Positions 9,031 to 19,133 are shown, counted from the stretch's first letter. The stretch: 60,494 nt of DNA from Pricia antarctica (GCF_900101815.1 NZ_FNAO01000012.1:1-60494), one strand, 5' to 3'. Numbers and translations are program-made. The notes: a model not told the origin generated them from the sequence alone.

Positions 9031-9381
9031 AATGAAACGGTGGGTTAAGATTTGGGGTCAGTAAATTGATTTTCTAAAGATTAGGTGAATTTAATGAATC
9101 GGTGGTTTTTGAAGCTAACAATTACAAAAAAAGCTTATAGATACTGCCATTTAAGCTACTTCAATTAATGCTTTTGGGTGACTAATTTGGGATATCGTTG
9201 ACATGAAACTTACAATATTTTTTCTAAATCCCCCGATAAATCATTACTTTCCAATCTGATTATATTAACTATTTGGAGAACGGATGCACAGTAACGGAAA
9301 AATAATGCCCTTACAAATTAAAGTTACTTCAAAGTGATTTAAAATCTATTAGATTATATATCGATTCAAAATAACCATATA

Positions 9382-9393
9382 CGTACCGGTACG
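9382..9393. promoter_or_regulatory. Perfect 12-bp palindrome, candidate operator
   Basis: CGTACCGGTACG lies 32 bp before the ATG of the ATPase gene, in otherwise AT-rich DNA between two divergent genes. The position overlaps where RNA polymerase would bind. A site for the neighbouring zinc-finger protein is a natural guess, not shown. The rest of 9031-9425 holds nothing I can assign. Confidence 0.4.
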
Positions 9394-9425
9394 CATTTCA
9401 ACAAGTTGTAAATAATACAAAAACA

Positions 9426-10907
9426 ATGAACGCATTAACAGCATTATTACAAACTGATTTTGGTAATCCAGATGGATTATACGATTCTAATTTGGAAAAT
9501 TACTTTTTAGACCAAGGATATTGGAACGAAATAGTTGAAGAAAAAACCTTTTTCATAATTGGAAGAAAAGGTACGGGTAAATCAGCTATTTATAATTGGA
9601 TTTATAATAGACAATTTGAAAAAGCAATTCTAATCAGCAATTTATCATTTAGAAGTTTTCCATTTGAAAAATTACTGCGATTGTCTGACGACGATTTTAC
9701 AAGACCAAATCAATATCAAAGTATTTGGAAATACATTATTTTAAGTGAGTTTGCTAAACAAATCGTGCTCGACCAACAGTATGAACCTAATACAGAAGTT
9801 TATAAAGAATTGGTTGAATTTGTAAATGAACGATTCGGCAAAAATTTGAAAGATTTACATTCTAAAATCACAACCCACACAAAAAAGACGGAATTTGGAT
9901 TACAATATAAAGGCATCGGACCTAAAAGTTCAAGTGAATCCACATTAAAAATTGACGATGGATTAGATAATATCTCTGAAATAAATATAAGATTAGAGTT
10001 TTTAGTATTGGAAAATATTGAAATTAGCAAAAGACCATATCTAATTCAATTCGACCAACTTGATGACAATTACACTTTGTATATTGATAACAAAAAATAC
10101 TTTGAATCCTTGATAAGTTTATTCAAAGTAATTTATGCTTTAAACTCAACTATATCGCCTATTTCACCACAAACAAAAGTTTTAGGCTACTTGCGTTCAG
10201 ATATTTTTTATCATTTCAGTAGTCACGACCCAGATAGTGCAAAATTTGATTATCACACTTATCATATAAATTGGGCAATAACAAATCGGACAGATTGGAA
10301 CAATCCGCCGTTATTACAATTAATTAATGCCCGCATACAAAATAGCGTCGAAGAATTAGATGGAGACAAATCATTTTTCTACATATTTAATAGAAATTTT
10401 ATTAAGCTTACGGAAAATGGTAAACCGATTGAGCCATTTAGATATATAATTCATCGAACCTTTCATAGGCCAAGGGATTTGGTCCAATTTTGTATTAAGG
10501 TTCAAGAGCAAGCCAAAGCCTCTAAAAAATTAGATTATGAGACCTTTAACGCAGCTGAAAAAGAATATTCTTCATGGTTAATTGATGAACTTAAAAATGA
10601 GATTGCACCAGTAATACCAAACACGAACACATTATTTACACTTTTACGAACAATTGGAACAAAACCTTTCGCTGCTTCAGCGTTTAAGACTAAATTCTTT
10701 CAAAGTGGAAATAGAAACTTAAATAAAAGTCCAGAGGCATTATTAAGATATTTATACGAATTAGGTATTATTCAAAATGTAAATTTTACAAAATCTAGGA
10801 TGGAACTATATTCCATAATTAGAAATGAAAAATCCAACTATGAGCCAAGAATGAAAGCTGAATTACATTCGGGATTAATTAAGGGATTGCACACATATCG
10901 CGAATAA
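9426..10907 (+). CDS. P-loop ATPase of the Sll1717-like type
   Basis: 493 residues. A Walker A motif, GRKGTGKSA (about residues 46-54), lies near the N-terminus. A Walker B-like stretch with paired acids (LIQFDQLDDN) lies near residue 205. The overall layout resembles the stand-alone P-loop ATPases called Sll1717 family, whose role is poorly known but which often sit beside restriction systems. A basic helical C-terminus (about 385-493) may be a winged-helix or effector part. The gene is clearly more AT-rich than the backbone genes, consistent with transfer. It is monocistronic and ends at a hairpin terminator. A defence role is inferred from context only. Confidence 0.65.
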   Translation: MNALTALLQTDFGNPDGLYDSNLENYFLDQGYWNEIVEEKTFFIIGRKGTGKSAIYNWIYNRQFEKAILISNLSFRSFPFEKLLRLSDDDFTRPNQYQSIWKYIILSEFAKQIVLDQQYEPNTEVYKELVEFVNERFGKNLKDLHSKITTHTKKTEFGLQYKGIGPKSSSESTLKIDDGLDNISEINIRLEFLVLENIEISKRPYLIQFDQLDDNYTLYIDNKKYFESLISLFKVIYALNSTISPISPQTKVLGYLRSDIFYHFSSHDPDSAKFDYHTYHINWAITNRTDWNNPPLLQLINARIQNSVEELDGDKSFFYIFNRNFIKLTENGKPIEPFRYIIHRTFHRPRDLVQFCIKVQEQAKASKKLDYETFNAAEKEYSSWLIDELKNEIAPVIPNTNTLFTLLRTIGTKPFAASAFKTKFFQSGNRNLNKSPEALLRYLYELGIIQNVNFTKSRMELYSIIRNEKSNYEPRMKAELHSGLIKGLHTYRE

Positions 10908-10969
10908 AACTACTCGCAACAGTGATAACGTTGCACAAACCCCTAATCCGTACAAAAATCTATCAATTT

Positions 10970-10992
10970 AAGCCTCATTAAGGGGCTTTTTT
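10970..10992 (+). terminator. Rho-independent terminator of the ATPase gene
   Basis: AAGCCTC pairs with GGGGCTT (one T-G pair) around a 5-base loop, followed by a run of T, 62 bp past the ATPase stop. Confidence 0.7.
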
Positions 10993-11008
10993 CTTATCAG
11001 CTCAGAAG

Positions 11009-11179
11009 TTAGAAAGCCAATTTTAGATGCTCTGCAGAAGCAGGGAACAATCGAAGTACACTTTTAAGTACTGTTGCCAATACAAGCCGCCTCGTCCCGC
11101 TTTTTGAATTTTTTTCAAGGAATCTCAGGTACTCTATCAGCTTGTAGGCAATGGCCGAGAGGTGAATGACCTTATTCTC
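11009..11179 (-). pseudogene. Possible 3' remnant of a transposase
   Basis: The reading frame ends with IHLSAIAYKLIEYLRF and a basic, helical tail. This resembles the conserved C-terminus of IS1182/IS5-like DDE transposases (the AYNLKKYLKF type). The frame runs on to an ATG at 11257, but that part overlaps the tRNA-Asp terminator, so I consider only the 3' portion protein-like. No rest of the transposase is present. Low confidence. Confidence 0.3.
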
Positions 11180-11242
11180 CTGTAAAATAATGAAAACCGT
11201 AATTAATTTTCGTGACCGTACAAAAACCGTACGAAATTGAAA

Positions 11243-11284
11243 ATAAAAAAACCCCATTCATTTGATATACAAATGATTGAGGTT
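11243..11284 (-). terminator. Terminator of tRNA-Asp
   Basis: Read leftwards, a 15-bp stem with one central mismatch (AACCTCA.TCATTTG against CAAATGA.TGGGGTT) is followed by seven T. It begins 9 bp past the 3' end of the tRNA. Confidence 0.85.
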
Positions 11285-11292
11285 TTATTCTG

Positions 11293-11366
11293 CGGTCTGG
11301 ACGGGACTCGAACCCGCGACCCCCTGCGTGACAGGCAGGTATTCTAACCAACTGAACTACCAGACC
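11293..11366 (-). tRNA. tRNA-Asp (GTC)
   Basis: A 74-nt cloverleaf. The acceptor stem is GGTCTGG/CCAGACC and the T-arm is CGGGTTCGAGTCCCG. The anticodon stem CCTGC/GCAGG encloses loop CTGTCAC, with anticodon GTC. CCA is not encoded. Its 3' end faces the defence block on the left, the usual geometry for islands inserted at tRNA 3' ends. Confidence 0.96.
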
Positions 11367-11441
11367 GTGGCGTTTAGCGATTGCAAATATACATCGGTTA
11401 TTGAATTGCGCAAACAATTTTTTGCAAAATAATCCGAAGCC

Positions 11442-12371
11442 TTATAGAAAGTTCTGCCGCTCGGTCATAAAGGTGTTCAATACCGTTGAAAAATCGCCCC
11501 CGATATCAACACCAACATACTTGATACGGTATTGGGCACATTTCAACTTCAGGTCTTCAAAGTAATGGGTTACACGGGTTTCGTAAGCCTCTTTGATGGC
11601 ATCTGAGTATAAATCGATATGCTCCCCGGTCTCTACATCCAAAAAACGTTTCGGGGTGTTTTCAAAATCGAAGCGTACTTCTGTCTCTTTATCCAACAGA
11701 TGGAACAATACCACCTCGTGCTTATTATGTTTCAAATGCCTGAGCGCCTCGAACAAGGTTGAATCGTCTGTTTCGGTCTGGAACATATCGGTAAACAAAA
11801 AGATAAGGCTACGGCGCTTGATTTTTTCGGCGATGAGATGCAGATAGGTGTAGGTTTCTGTCTGCTGCGCCGGTTTGGTATCCAAAGCTATCTCGCTGAG
11901 CTTGGCCAGTAGCATCTGGTGATGACGTTCGCTACCCTTTTCAGGAGAAAAATAGTCATACGCATCCGAATACACGCTCAGGCCGACAGCATCCCTTTGT
12001 CGCTTCAAGACATTCATCAGGGCGGCGATCGCCAATACCCCAAATCCGATTTTGTTGAGGTTGTCGATGCCCAAATTTTTTACTTCGGGATAGTACATGG
12101 AAGCCGAGCTGTCCAATATCATATGGCACCGCAGGTTGGTTTCCTCTTCGTATCGTTTAGTGTAGAGCTTATCGGTCTTGGCAAAAAGCTTCCAGTCAAT
12201 GTGCTTGGTGCTTTCGCCGTTGTTGTAGGTTTTATGTTCGGCGAACTCGGCGGAAAAGCCATGAAACGGACTTTTATGGATACCACTGATAAAGCCCTCG
12301 ACCACCTGATTGGCCAAAAGCTCCAAGTTCTGGAAAAGGGAAGCTTTATTTAACTCGGATTGCAGGTTCAT
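11442..12371 (-). CDS. DUF58-domain (vWA-like) protein
   Basis: 309 residues. It has the DUF58 signature (SGIHKSPFHGFSAEFAEHK, then IDWKLFAKTDKLYTKRYEEE, about residues 30-98). This leads into a von Willebrand A-like fold with a MIDAS-type D-x-S-x-S (LDSSASMYYP). These proteins are usually encoded with MoxR AAA ATPases and Bat proteins in Bacteroidota and are thought to act in a metal-dependent chaperone or stress system at the membrane. The MoxR partner is not beside it here. It has no membrane segment. Confidence 0.85.
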   Translation of the reverse strand: MNLQSELNKASLFQNLELLANQVVEGFISGIHKSPFHGFSAEFAEHKTYNNGESTKHIDWKLFAKTDKLYTKRYEEETNLRCHMILDSSASMYYPEVKNLGIDNLNKIGFGVLAIAALMNVLKRQRDAVGLSVYSDAYDYFSPEKGSERHHQMLLAKLSEIALDTKPAQQTETYTYLHLIAEKIKRRSLIFLFTDMFQTETDDSTLFEALRHLKHNKHEVVLFHLLDKETEVRFDFENTPKRFLDVETGEHIDLYSDAIKEAYETRVTHYFEDLKLKCAQYRIKYVGVDIGGDFSTVLNTFMTERQNFL

Positions 12372-12588
12372 ACCGCTAAGATAGGGGTTTTTGGGATGGG
12401 AGAAGAGTGCTTGGTTGATACCCTACCTTAATTTCGACCTTAGTAGATTCAAATGATTAAAAGTTCAATCTGCTTTCGGAAATTCAATGTTCAAGGTATA
12501 AATACTTTCAACCTTAGACAGCTATGAGGTAACGATTAAACCTCAAATCTAATCTGGCGGACTTACCATACCTTGACCTACCCAATCA

Positions 12589-12614
12589 AAAAATCCCGCC
12601 AAGGCAGGATTTTT
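12589..12614 (-). terminator. Terminator of trxA
   Basis: AAAAATCCCGCC and GGCAGGATTTTT form a hairpin (imperfect at two positions) with a U-rich end, 33 bp past the trxA stop. It also separates trxA from the leftward DUF58 gene. Confidence 0.65.
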
Positions 12615-12646
12615 AAGTCTCGATTCCCTTTCAGGAGTCAGAATGT

Positions 12647-12964
12647 CTACAACACCGCATCAATCGCATCGGTATACGCTTTCTTGGGAGAAACCCCTAC
12701 TTGCCTATTCACGATTTCACCGTCTTTAAATACAAGTACAGTGGGTATATTCCGAACCCCGTATTTAGCTGCGAATTCTTGGTTGGCGTCTACGTCCACT
12801 TTACCAACAACGGCTTTGCCCTCGTATTCGGTACTCACCTCATCGATAATCGGGCCTACCATTCTACAGGGACCGCACCATGCCGCCCAAAAATCTACTA
12901 TTACCGGTTTATCGCTTTTAAGGACTACTTCGTCAAAAGTGGCGTCCGTTATTTCTAATGCCAT
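12647..12964 (-). CDS. trxA: Thioredoxin
   Basis: 105 residues, a standard single-domain thioredoxin. The redox site is WCGPC (C30 and C33), the buried Asp is in VDFWAAWC, and the cis-Pro is in NIPTVLVF. It reduces protein disulfides in the cytoplasm (no signal peptide), recycled by thioredoxin reductase. It lies 100 bp downstream of dnaE on the same strand and could be transcribed from its own promoter. Confidence 0.97.
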   Translation of the reverse strand: MALEITDATFDEVVLKSDKPVIVDFWAAWCGPCRMVGPIIDEVSTEYEGKAVVGKVDVDANQEFAAKYGVRNIPTVLVFKDGEIVNRQVGVSPKKAYTDAIDAVL

Positions 12965-13064
12965 AATTTCTACTTTTAATGATTATGCAAACTTAGTCAA
13001 ATATTCCCTGTTTTCCTTACTCCATACGTATTGCTTTTGACTATAACGGTATTAGGGTATCCAA

Positions 13065-16000
13065 TCAATTCAGGGTATAATGCACTTCATTTTCCTTCAA
13101 ACTTATCAAAAGTTCGCTCGAAATCTGTACTTTCTGCTTTCGGCTTGAAAGCCTGACCTTTATCTGCTGATCCATCTCATAAACAACAAAATTCAGCGGA
13201 TGGCTGCCTTTGTGCATCACCAAAGTATCCTTTAACCGATGGATGCCTTCTTCTTTCAGTTCATCGATATTCAGTTTGATGGTCAGTTTTTTGGCGTAGG
13301 TTTCCATTACTTCTTGCAACAGCATAAAACTGTTGTATTGTAGTCGCGGTTCTCCTTTTTGGCCGGTGTCCCGGTTGGTCCAACCTTCCTTTACAAAAAC
13401 CTTTATGTAGGCGAATGAGTTGATCATCAAAAAATGGCGGAACTTGAGATATTCCTCCCCGAAAATCCGGAATTCATAGGATTCGGAATAATCTTCCATG
13501 GTAAACAAAGCCCATCCCTTACCGTTTTTGGAGACACGATGCTGTACATCGGTAATCACACCGGCAAGCGCCAGTTCGCGGTTCACGTAATTTTCCAAGG
13601 TATTCACAGAGGACACCTCAGCGTTGCAGAACGCATCGATCTCAGTTCTAAAATCGTCCAGCGGATGACCGGAAATATAGATGCCGACCACTTCTTTTTC
13701 ACGTCGCAGCTTTTCCATCGTGCCCCATTCCTCACAGGGCGGTACGGTGGGCTCGGCAATCTGCACTTCGCTGGAATCCCCGAAAAGGCTTACTTGGGCG
13801 GAGTTCTCGTTCTCCTGGAATTTTGCACCGTATTTGACCACTTTTTCCAAGAAGGTCACCCCATCGCCTTCGTCTTTAAAATACTGGGCGCGATGGGCCG
13901 CTCCGAAGGAATCGAAACCGCCGGCGACCGCTAGACTTTCAAAGGCCTTTTTGTTGGCGGAGCGCAGATCAATACGTTTGGCCATGTCGAAAACGGACTT
14001 GTAATGCCCATCTTCCTTACGGTTGGCAACAATGGTTTCCACTGCGGAACGGCCTACCCCTTTGATGGCTCCCATCCCGAAGCGTACGGCCCCAGCTTTG
14101 TTGACCGCGAACTTATAGTAGGATTCGTTGACGTCGGGGCCGAGCACTTGAAGGCCCATCCGCTTACATTCTTCCATAAAAAACGTCACCTGTTTGATGT
14201 CGTTCATATTGTTCGACAGCACCGCCGCCATATATTCGGCGGGGTAATGGGCTTTCAGATACGCGGTCTGATAGGCGATGTAGGCATAACAGGTAGAGTG
14301 GCTTTTATTAAAGGCATAGGCGGCGAAAGCTTCCCAGTCTTTCCATATTTTTTCTAAAGTTTCCTTTGGATGTCCCTTAGCTGCTCCACCCTCCAAAAAT
14401 TGCGGTTTCATTTTTTGCAGTACCGCAAATATCTTTTTTCCCATCGCTTTCCGAAGGACGTCCGCGTCACCCTTCGAAAATCCGGCCAGTTTTTGGGACA
14501 ATAGCATCACCTGCTCCTGATACACTGTAATACCATAGGTTTCCTTTAGATACTCTTCCATATCCGGAAGGTCATAGGCTATCTCTTCGTCCCCATGTTT
14601 TCTTCGGATAAAACTCGGAATATACTCCATGGGCCCCGGACGGTAAAGCGCGTTCATGGCAATCAAATCATCGAAAACGGATGGCTTCAGATCCTTCATG
14701 TGCTTCTGCATGCCGGGGGATTCATACTGGAATATGCCTACCGTATCGCCCCGCTGAAACAGTTCATACGTCTTCTCATCGTCCAACGGAAAATCGTCCG
14801 GCACCAAATCGATACCGTGCTTGGCTTTTACAATCTTTACGGTATCCTTTATTAAGGTTAAGGTTTTCAATCCGAGGAAATCCATCTTTAACAGTCCCGC
14901 ACTTTCGACAACGGAATTGTCGAATTGGGTAACGTAGAGGTCGGAATCCTTAGCGGTGGCTACCGGAACGAAATTGGTAATATCGTCGGGAGTGATGATG
15001 ACCCCACAGGCGTGGATACCCGTATTTCGAACCGAACCTTCGAGTATTCGGGCCATATTGACGGTCTGGCCTTCGAGATCATCGGTCTCGGCAATGTTCA
15101 ATAATTGATTGACTTTCACTAGATCATCAGGACGGAACTTCTTTTTCAGGTCGGCATCCGAAAATCCGAAAATCTTGCTCAGTTTAGACATGGTCGGGAT
15201 CAGCTTTGAAATCCGGTCGGCATCGCCCAAAGGCAAATCAAGCACCCGCGCCGTATCACGGATGGAAGATTTTGCGGCCATGGTACCGTAAGTAATGATC
15301 TGCGCCACTTGGTTTGCACCGTATTTCTTGATGACGTAATCCATCACACGCCCCCTGCCCTCATCATCGAAATCAATATCGATATCGGGCATGGACACCC
15401 GATCGGGATTCAAGAACCGCTCGAAAAGCAAATCGTACTTTAAGGGGTCGATATTGGTAATCCTAAGGCAGTACGCCACTACCGAACCGGCAGCGGAACC
15501 TCGTCCAGGTCCTACGGAAACATCCATATTTCGGGCCTCGCGAATAAAATCTTCCGTAATCAAGAAATAGCCGGGATAGCCGGAGTTTTTGATGGTATCC
15601 AGCTCGAAATCGATACGCTCGCCAATTTCTGGGGTGATTTGGGCATAACGCTTTTTGGCCCCTTCATAAGTGAGGTGCCTTAAATAGGCATTTTCCCCAC
15701 GATTTCCACCATCCGCTTGGTCTTCCGCCACCTTAAAATCCGAGGGGATATCGAACTTGGGCAATAGCACGTCGCGAGCCAATTCAAAAGGTTCGATTTT
15801 ATTCACGACCTCCTGTACGTTTAAAATGGCCTCGGGGACATCTTTAAAAAGCGCCTTCATCGCGTCGCCGGACTTGAAATAATACTCTTGGTTGGGCAAT
15901 CCGTATCGATACCCACGGCCTCGGCCAATGGGCGTCGCCTGTTTTTCACCATCCTTCACGCAGAGTAGAATGTCATGCGCCTCCGCATCTTCTTGGGCGC

Positions 16001-17450
16001 AATAATAGGTGTTGTTGGTCGCTACGAGTTTAACATCGTGCTTTTTTGCAAACTGCAAAAGCACTTGGTTTACACGGTCCTCATCTTCTTGACCGTGGCG
16101 CATCATCTCGATATAGAGGTCGTCGCCGAACTGCTGCTTCCACCAAAGCAAAGCTTCCTCAGCCTGGATTTCGCCGACGTTCAAAACTTTTCCGGGTACT
16201 TCGCCGTAGAGGTTTCCGGTCAGTACGATGATATCCTCCTTGTATTGCTCAATGACTTTTCTATCAATACGCGGCACGTAGTAAAATCCGTTCGTGTAGG
16301 CGATTGACGACATCTTACATAGGTTGTGGTACCCCTTTTTATTCTTGGCCAGCAATACGATCTGATAGCCGTAATCCTTTACATTTTTATTGGTATGATC
16401 TTCGCAGACGAAGAATTCACAACCGATTATAGGCGTGATTTCTTGTTCCGTAGCGGGCTCCCCATTTTCCTCCGCCGTTTGATTTCTTTCGCGCACACCC
16501 TTATTATGGCCGCCGACTTCCTTGACGAAATGGAAAGCGCCCATCATGTTCGCATGATCGGTCAAGGCGACCGCCGGCATGTGATTATCTGCAGCGGATT
16601 TGACCAGATCCTTAATATTGATGGTGGATTGCAAGACCGAAAACTGACTGTGATTGTGCAGATGCGTAAATTGAGCGTCCTCAAGAGTCTTGATGTTTTC
16701 CTTGATTTCTTCCTTGGATATTTCCTCCGTTTCGTGGATACCCAGTTTATCGGCTAGTATTTGCGATGCTTTTTTAAGGTTGATATGCTTAAGGCCGATG
16801 AGTTGGATTTCCTGTGGATTGGCCTCTGAGAAATTCTGGAAATAATCCGGTTGCACATCCAGTTTTTCTATCGGATAGAATTTTCTGCGCACCAATTCTA
16901 GGAAGCAGCGTGTCGTGGCCTCAACGTCGGCCGTAGCATTATGCGCCTCTGCAAAAGGGGCTGCAAAAAGATGTTCATGAAGCTCGGTCAAGGTCGGAAG
17001 CTTGAACTTGCCCCCTCGCCCACCGGGAATCTGGCAGAGCTTCGCTGTTTCTTCGGTACAGGTATCCAAAACCGGTAGTTCCTGCAGTGGATTTTCGACC
17101 GCAAACCGATGGAATTCCGCTCCCATGATATTAAGGTCGAAACCGACGTTCTGGCCGACAATAAATTTCGTTTTGGCTATGGCGGTATTGAACTTTTCCA
17201 AAACCTCGGCCAGGGGACGCCCTTGCTCCTCCGCCAAAGCTGTGGAAATACCGTGTATTTGCTCGGCATCGTAGGGAATATTGAATCCGTCGGGCCGAAT
17301 CAGATAATCCTGATGCTCGACCAGATTGCCCATCGCATCGTGCAACTGCCAAGCGATCTGCACGCAGCGCGGCCAGTTGTCGGTGTCAGTGATGGGAGCG
17401 TTCCAGCGTTTTGGAAGGCCTGTGGTTTCGGTGTCGAAGATTAGGTACAT
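13065..17450 (-). CDS. dnaE: DNA polymerase III alpha subunit with fused proofreading exonuclease
   Basis: 1461 residues. An N-terminal DnaQ-type 3'-5' exonuclease (about 1-190) carries FDTETTG, GQNVGFDLNIMG and HNATADVEAT. Next come a PHP domain (FTHLHNHSQFSVLQS, ALTDHANMMGAFHF), the C-family polymerase core (GPGRGSAAGSVVAYCLRITN and the catalytic MPDIDIDFDDEGR), and C-terminal helix-hairpin-helix and OB domains. The exonuclease fusion is a Bacteroidota form in which polymerase and proofreading sit on one chain. This is the chromosomal replicase. It reads from an ATG; a near-consensus TACTTTA box lies about 15 bp upstream. Confidence 0.97.
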   Translation of the reverse strand: MYLIFDTETTGLPKRWNAPITDTDNWPRCVQIAWQLHDAMGNLVEHQDYLIRPDGFNIPYDAEQIHGISTALAEEQGRPLAEVLEKFNTAIAKTKFIVGQNVGFDLNIMGAEFHRFAVENPLQELPVLDTCTEETAKLCQIPGGRGGKFKLPTLTELHEHLFAAPFAEAHNATADVEATTRCFLELVRRKFYPIEKLDVQPDYFQNFSEANPQEIQLIGLKHINLKKASQILADKLGIHETEEISKEEIKENIKTLEDAQFTHLHNHSQFSVLQSTINIKDLVKSAADNHMPAVALTDHANMMGAFHFVKEVGGHNKGVRERNQTAEENGEPATEQEITPIIGCEFFVCEDHTNKNVKDYGYQIVLLAKNKKGYHNLCKMSSIAYTNGFYYVPRIDRKVIEQYKEDIIVLTGNLYGEVPGKVLNVGEIQAEEALLWWKQQFGDDLYIEMMRHGQEDEDRVNQVLLQFAKKHDVKLVATNNTYYCAQEDAEAHDILLCVKDGEKQATPIGRGRGYRYGLPNQEYYFKSGDAMKALFKDVPEAILNVQEVVNKIEPFELARDVLLPKFDIPSDFKVAEDQADGGNRGENAYLRHLTYEGAKKRYAQITPEIGERIDFELDTIKNSGYPGYFLITEDFIREARNMDVSVGPGRGSAAGSVVAYCLRITNIDPLKYDLLFERFLNPDRVSMPDIDIDFDDEGRGRVMDYVIKKYGANQVAQIITYGTMAAKSSIRDTARVLDLPLGDADRISKLIPTMSKLSKIFGFSDADLKKKFRPDDLVKVNQLLNIAETDDLEGQTVNMARILEGSVRNTGIHACGVIITPDDITNFVPVATAKDSDLYVTQFDNSVVESAGLLKMDFLGLKTLTLIKDTVKIVKAKHGIDLVPDDFPLDDEKTYELFQRGDTVGIFQYESPGMQKHMKDLKPSVFDDLIAMNALYRPGPMEYIPSFIRRKHGDEEIAYDLPDMEEYLKETYGITVYQEQVMLLSQKLAGFSKGDADVLRKAMGKKIFAVLQKMKPQFLEGGAAKGHPKETLEKIWKDWEAFAAYAFNKSHSTCYAYIAYQTAYLKAHYPAEYMAAVLSNNMNDIKQVTFFMEECKRMGLQVLGPDVNESYYKFAVNKAGAVRFGMGAIKGVGRSAVETIVANRKEDGHYKSVFDMAKRIDLRSANKKAFESLAVAGGFDSFGAAHRAQYFKDEGDGVTFLEKVVKYGAKFQENENSAQVSLFGDSSEVQIAEPTVPPCEEWGTMEKLRREKEVVGIYISGHPLDDFRTEIDAFCNAEVSSVNTLENYVNRELALAGVITDVQHRVSKNGKGWALFTMEDYSESYEFRIFGEEYLKFRHFLMINSFAYIKVFVKEGWTNRDTGQKGEPRLQYNSFMLLQEVMETYAKKLTIKLNIDELKEEGIHRLKDTLVMHKGSHPLNFVVYEMDQQIKVRLSSRKQKVQISSELLISLKENEVHYTLN

Positions 17451-17621
17451 GTGGGATTTTTAAAGTATTGGGGAGCGATTTAAATTATTCCGTAAAATTA
17501 GGCAATCGGATAGGGTTTTGAAAAATGATTTTTTAGGAGTTATTAACGTTTACCGTTTTATTTAAGACAAGGAATATTGGCGATAATTCTTTATCTTCAA
17601 ATCCAGAAAAAACCAATTCAT

Positions 17622-19046
17622 ATGAACGCCAAAAGCTTACCCTTAAAACCATCAAGTCACCTCTACCTTCTATTTCTTTTTCTAGGGATATGTGTGTCCT
17701 CCGCGCAAAACAATCAAAAACGCCCGCCCAACTTCGTCATCATCTTCGCCGATGATCTTGGCTATGGGGATTTGGGCGTGTTCGGCCACCCCACCATCAA
17801 AACCCCGAACCTAGACCGGATGGCCCACGAAGGCCAAAAATGGACGAACTTTTATGTGGGGGCAAGTGTCTGTACCCCGAGCAGGGCGGCCTTACTCACC
17901 GGAAGGCTTCCAGTTCGCAGCGGTATGGCCAGCAATAAACAACGCGTACTTTTCCCCGATTCGAAAAACGGACTCCCCGCCGAAGAGATCACCTTGGCGG
18001 AACAATTGAAACAAGTGGGCTATAGCACCGCCTGTATCGGAAAATGGCATCTAGGACACAAGAAACAATACCTGCCCACCAACAACGGATTCGATTACTA
18101 TTTTGGTATCCCGTACTCCAATGATATGGATAAAACCGGGGGGCAAGATTACAAAGAGGCGGCCAACCAAGGAGCTTCCGCCATCAGAATGGAGGATTAC
18201 AACGTACCCTTGATGCGGAACACCGAAATTATCGAACGCCCCGCCGACCAAAACACGATTACCAAACGCTATTCCGAAGAGGCCATTTCCTATATCAAAA
18301 AGAATAAGGACACACCTTTTCTGGTGTATTTGGCGCACAACTTGCCGCATATTCCCCTCTTCGCCTCCAAAGGTTTTTTGGGAAAGAGCGAACGTGGATT
18401 GTATGGCGATGTAGTTGCCGAAATCGATGACGGCGTCGGTAAGATATTAGCTGCCTTAAAAGAAGAAGGCCTTACCGAAAACACAATTGTAATCTTTACT
18501 TCTGACAACGGGCCTTGGCTTCCCTTCAAGACCCACGGCGGCAGTGCAGGACTTTTACGAGCGGGAAAAGGCACCACTTGGGAAGGTGGTATGCGAGAGC
18601 CGACCATCTTCTGGTCTCCCGGAAAAATAAAACCTGCAGTGATTACGGACCTTGGTTCGACGATGGACCTTTTTACCACTTTCAGTAAGTTGGGCGGTGC
18701 GAAAATCCCAGATGACCGTGTTATCGATGGAGTAGACCTGAGTGCTACTTTGTTCGAGCAACAGGAAAGTCCCAGAAAAAATATGTTCTACTACCGGGGT
18801 ACCGACCTTTATGCCGTACGGCTTGGAGATTACAAGGCGCATTTTATCACCGAAGGTGCCTATGGACAGTTCGAGGAACGGCAGGAACATGCAACGCCCA
18901 TCCTATATAACGTAAATGAAGATCCTTCGGAACAGTTCGATATTGCCAAAGAGCATCCGGAAGCTATCGAGCGGATCAATGCCCTTGTGACGGAGCATCA
19001 GGCTAAATTAGTGAAGGGGAAAGATATGCTGGCAGAGCGGGAGTGA
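17622..19046 (+). CDS. Secreted formylglycine-dependent sulfatase
   Basis: 474 residues from the ATG; an in-frame TTG 45 bp upstream is possible but would spoil the signal peptide. A signal peptide (about 1-28, ending SSA) leads to the mature enzyme. The sulfatase signature CTPSRAALLTGR begins at C84, the residue converted to formylglycine. The metal-binding Asp pair is in IFADDLGYGD; later motifs are GKWHLGH and FTSDNGPW. It hydrolyses sulfate esters, probably on algal polysaccharides or related sulfated sugars, in the periplasm. It needs a formylglycine-generating enzyme encoded elsewhere. It is divergent from dnaE. Confidence 0.93.
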   Translation: MNAKSLPLKPSSHLYLLFLFLGICVSSAQNNQKRPPNFVIIFADDLGYGDLGVFGHPTIKTPNLDRMAHEGQKWTNFYVGASVCTPSRAALLTGRLPVRSGMASNKQRVLFPDSKNGLPAEEITLAEQLKQVGYSTACIGKWHLGHKKQYLPTNNGFDYYFGIPYSNDMDKTGGQDYKEAANQGASAIRMEDYNVPLMRNTEIIERPADQNTITKRYSEEAISYIKKNKDTPFLVYLAHNLPHIPLFASKGFLGKSERGLYGDVVAEIDDGVGKILAALKEEGLTENTIVIFTSDNGPWLPFKTHGGSAGLLRAGKGTTWEGGMREPTIFWSPGKIKPAVITDLGSTMDLFTTFSKLGGAKIPDDRVIDGVDLSATLFEQQESPRKNMFYYRGTDLYAVRLGDYKAHFITEGAYGQFEERQEHATPILYNVNEDPSEQFDIAKEHPEAIERINALVTEHQAKLVKGKDMLAERE

Positions 19047-19133
19047 ACAGTGGCAGTTTATAGTCCTATCCCTTCATTTCCATCCCTTAAAATTTTCCCA
19101 TCATGATTTTCGCCAATAATTTAATTCGGAGTA

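Noticed and set aside
11172-11417. 81-residue minus-strand frame over tRNA-Asp
   Set aside because: The translated tRNA gives the well-known spurious peptide (PACHAGGRGFESRPD type).
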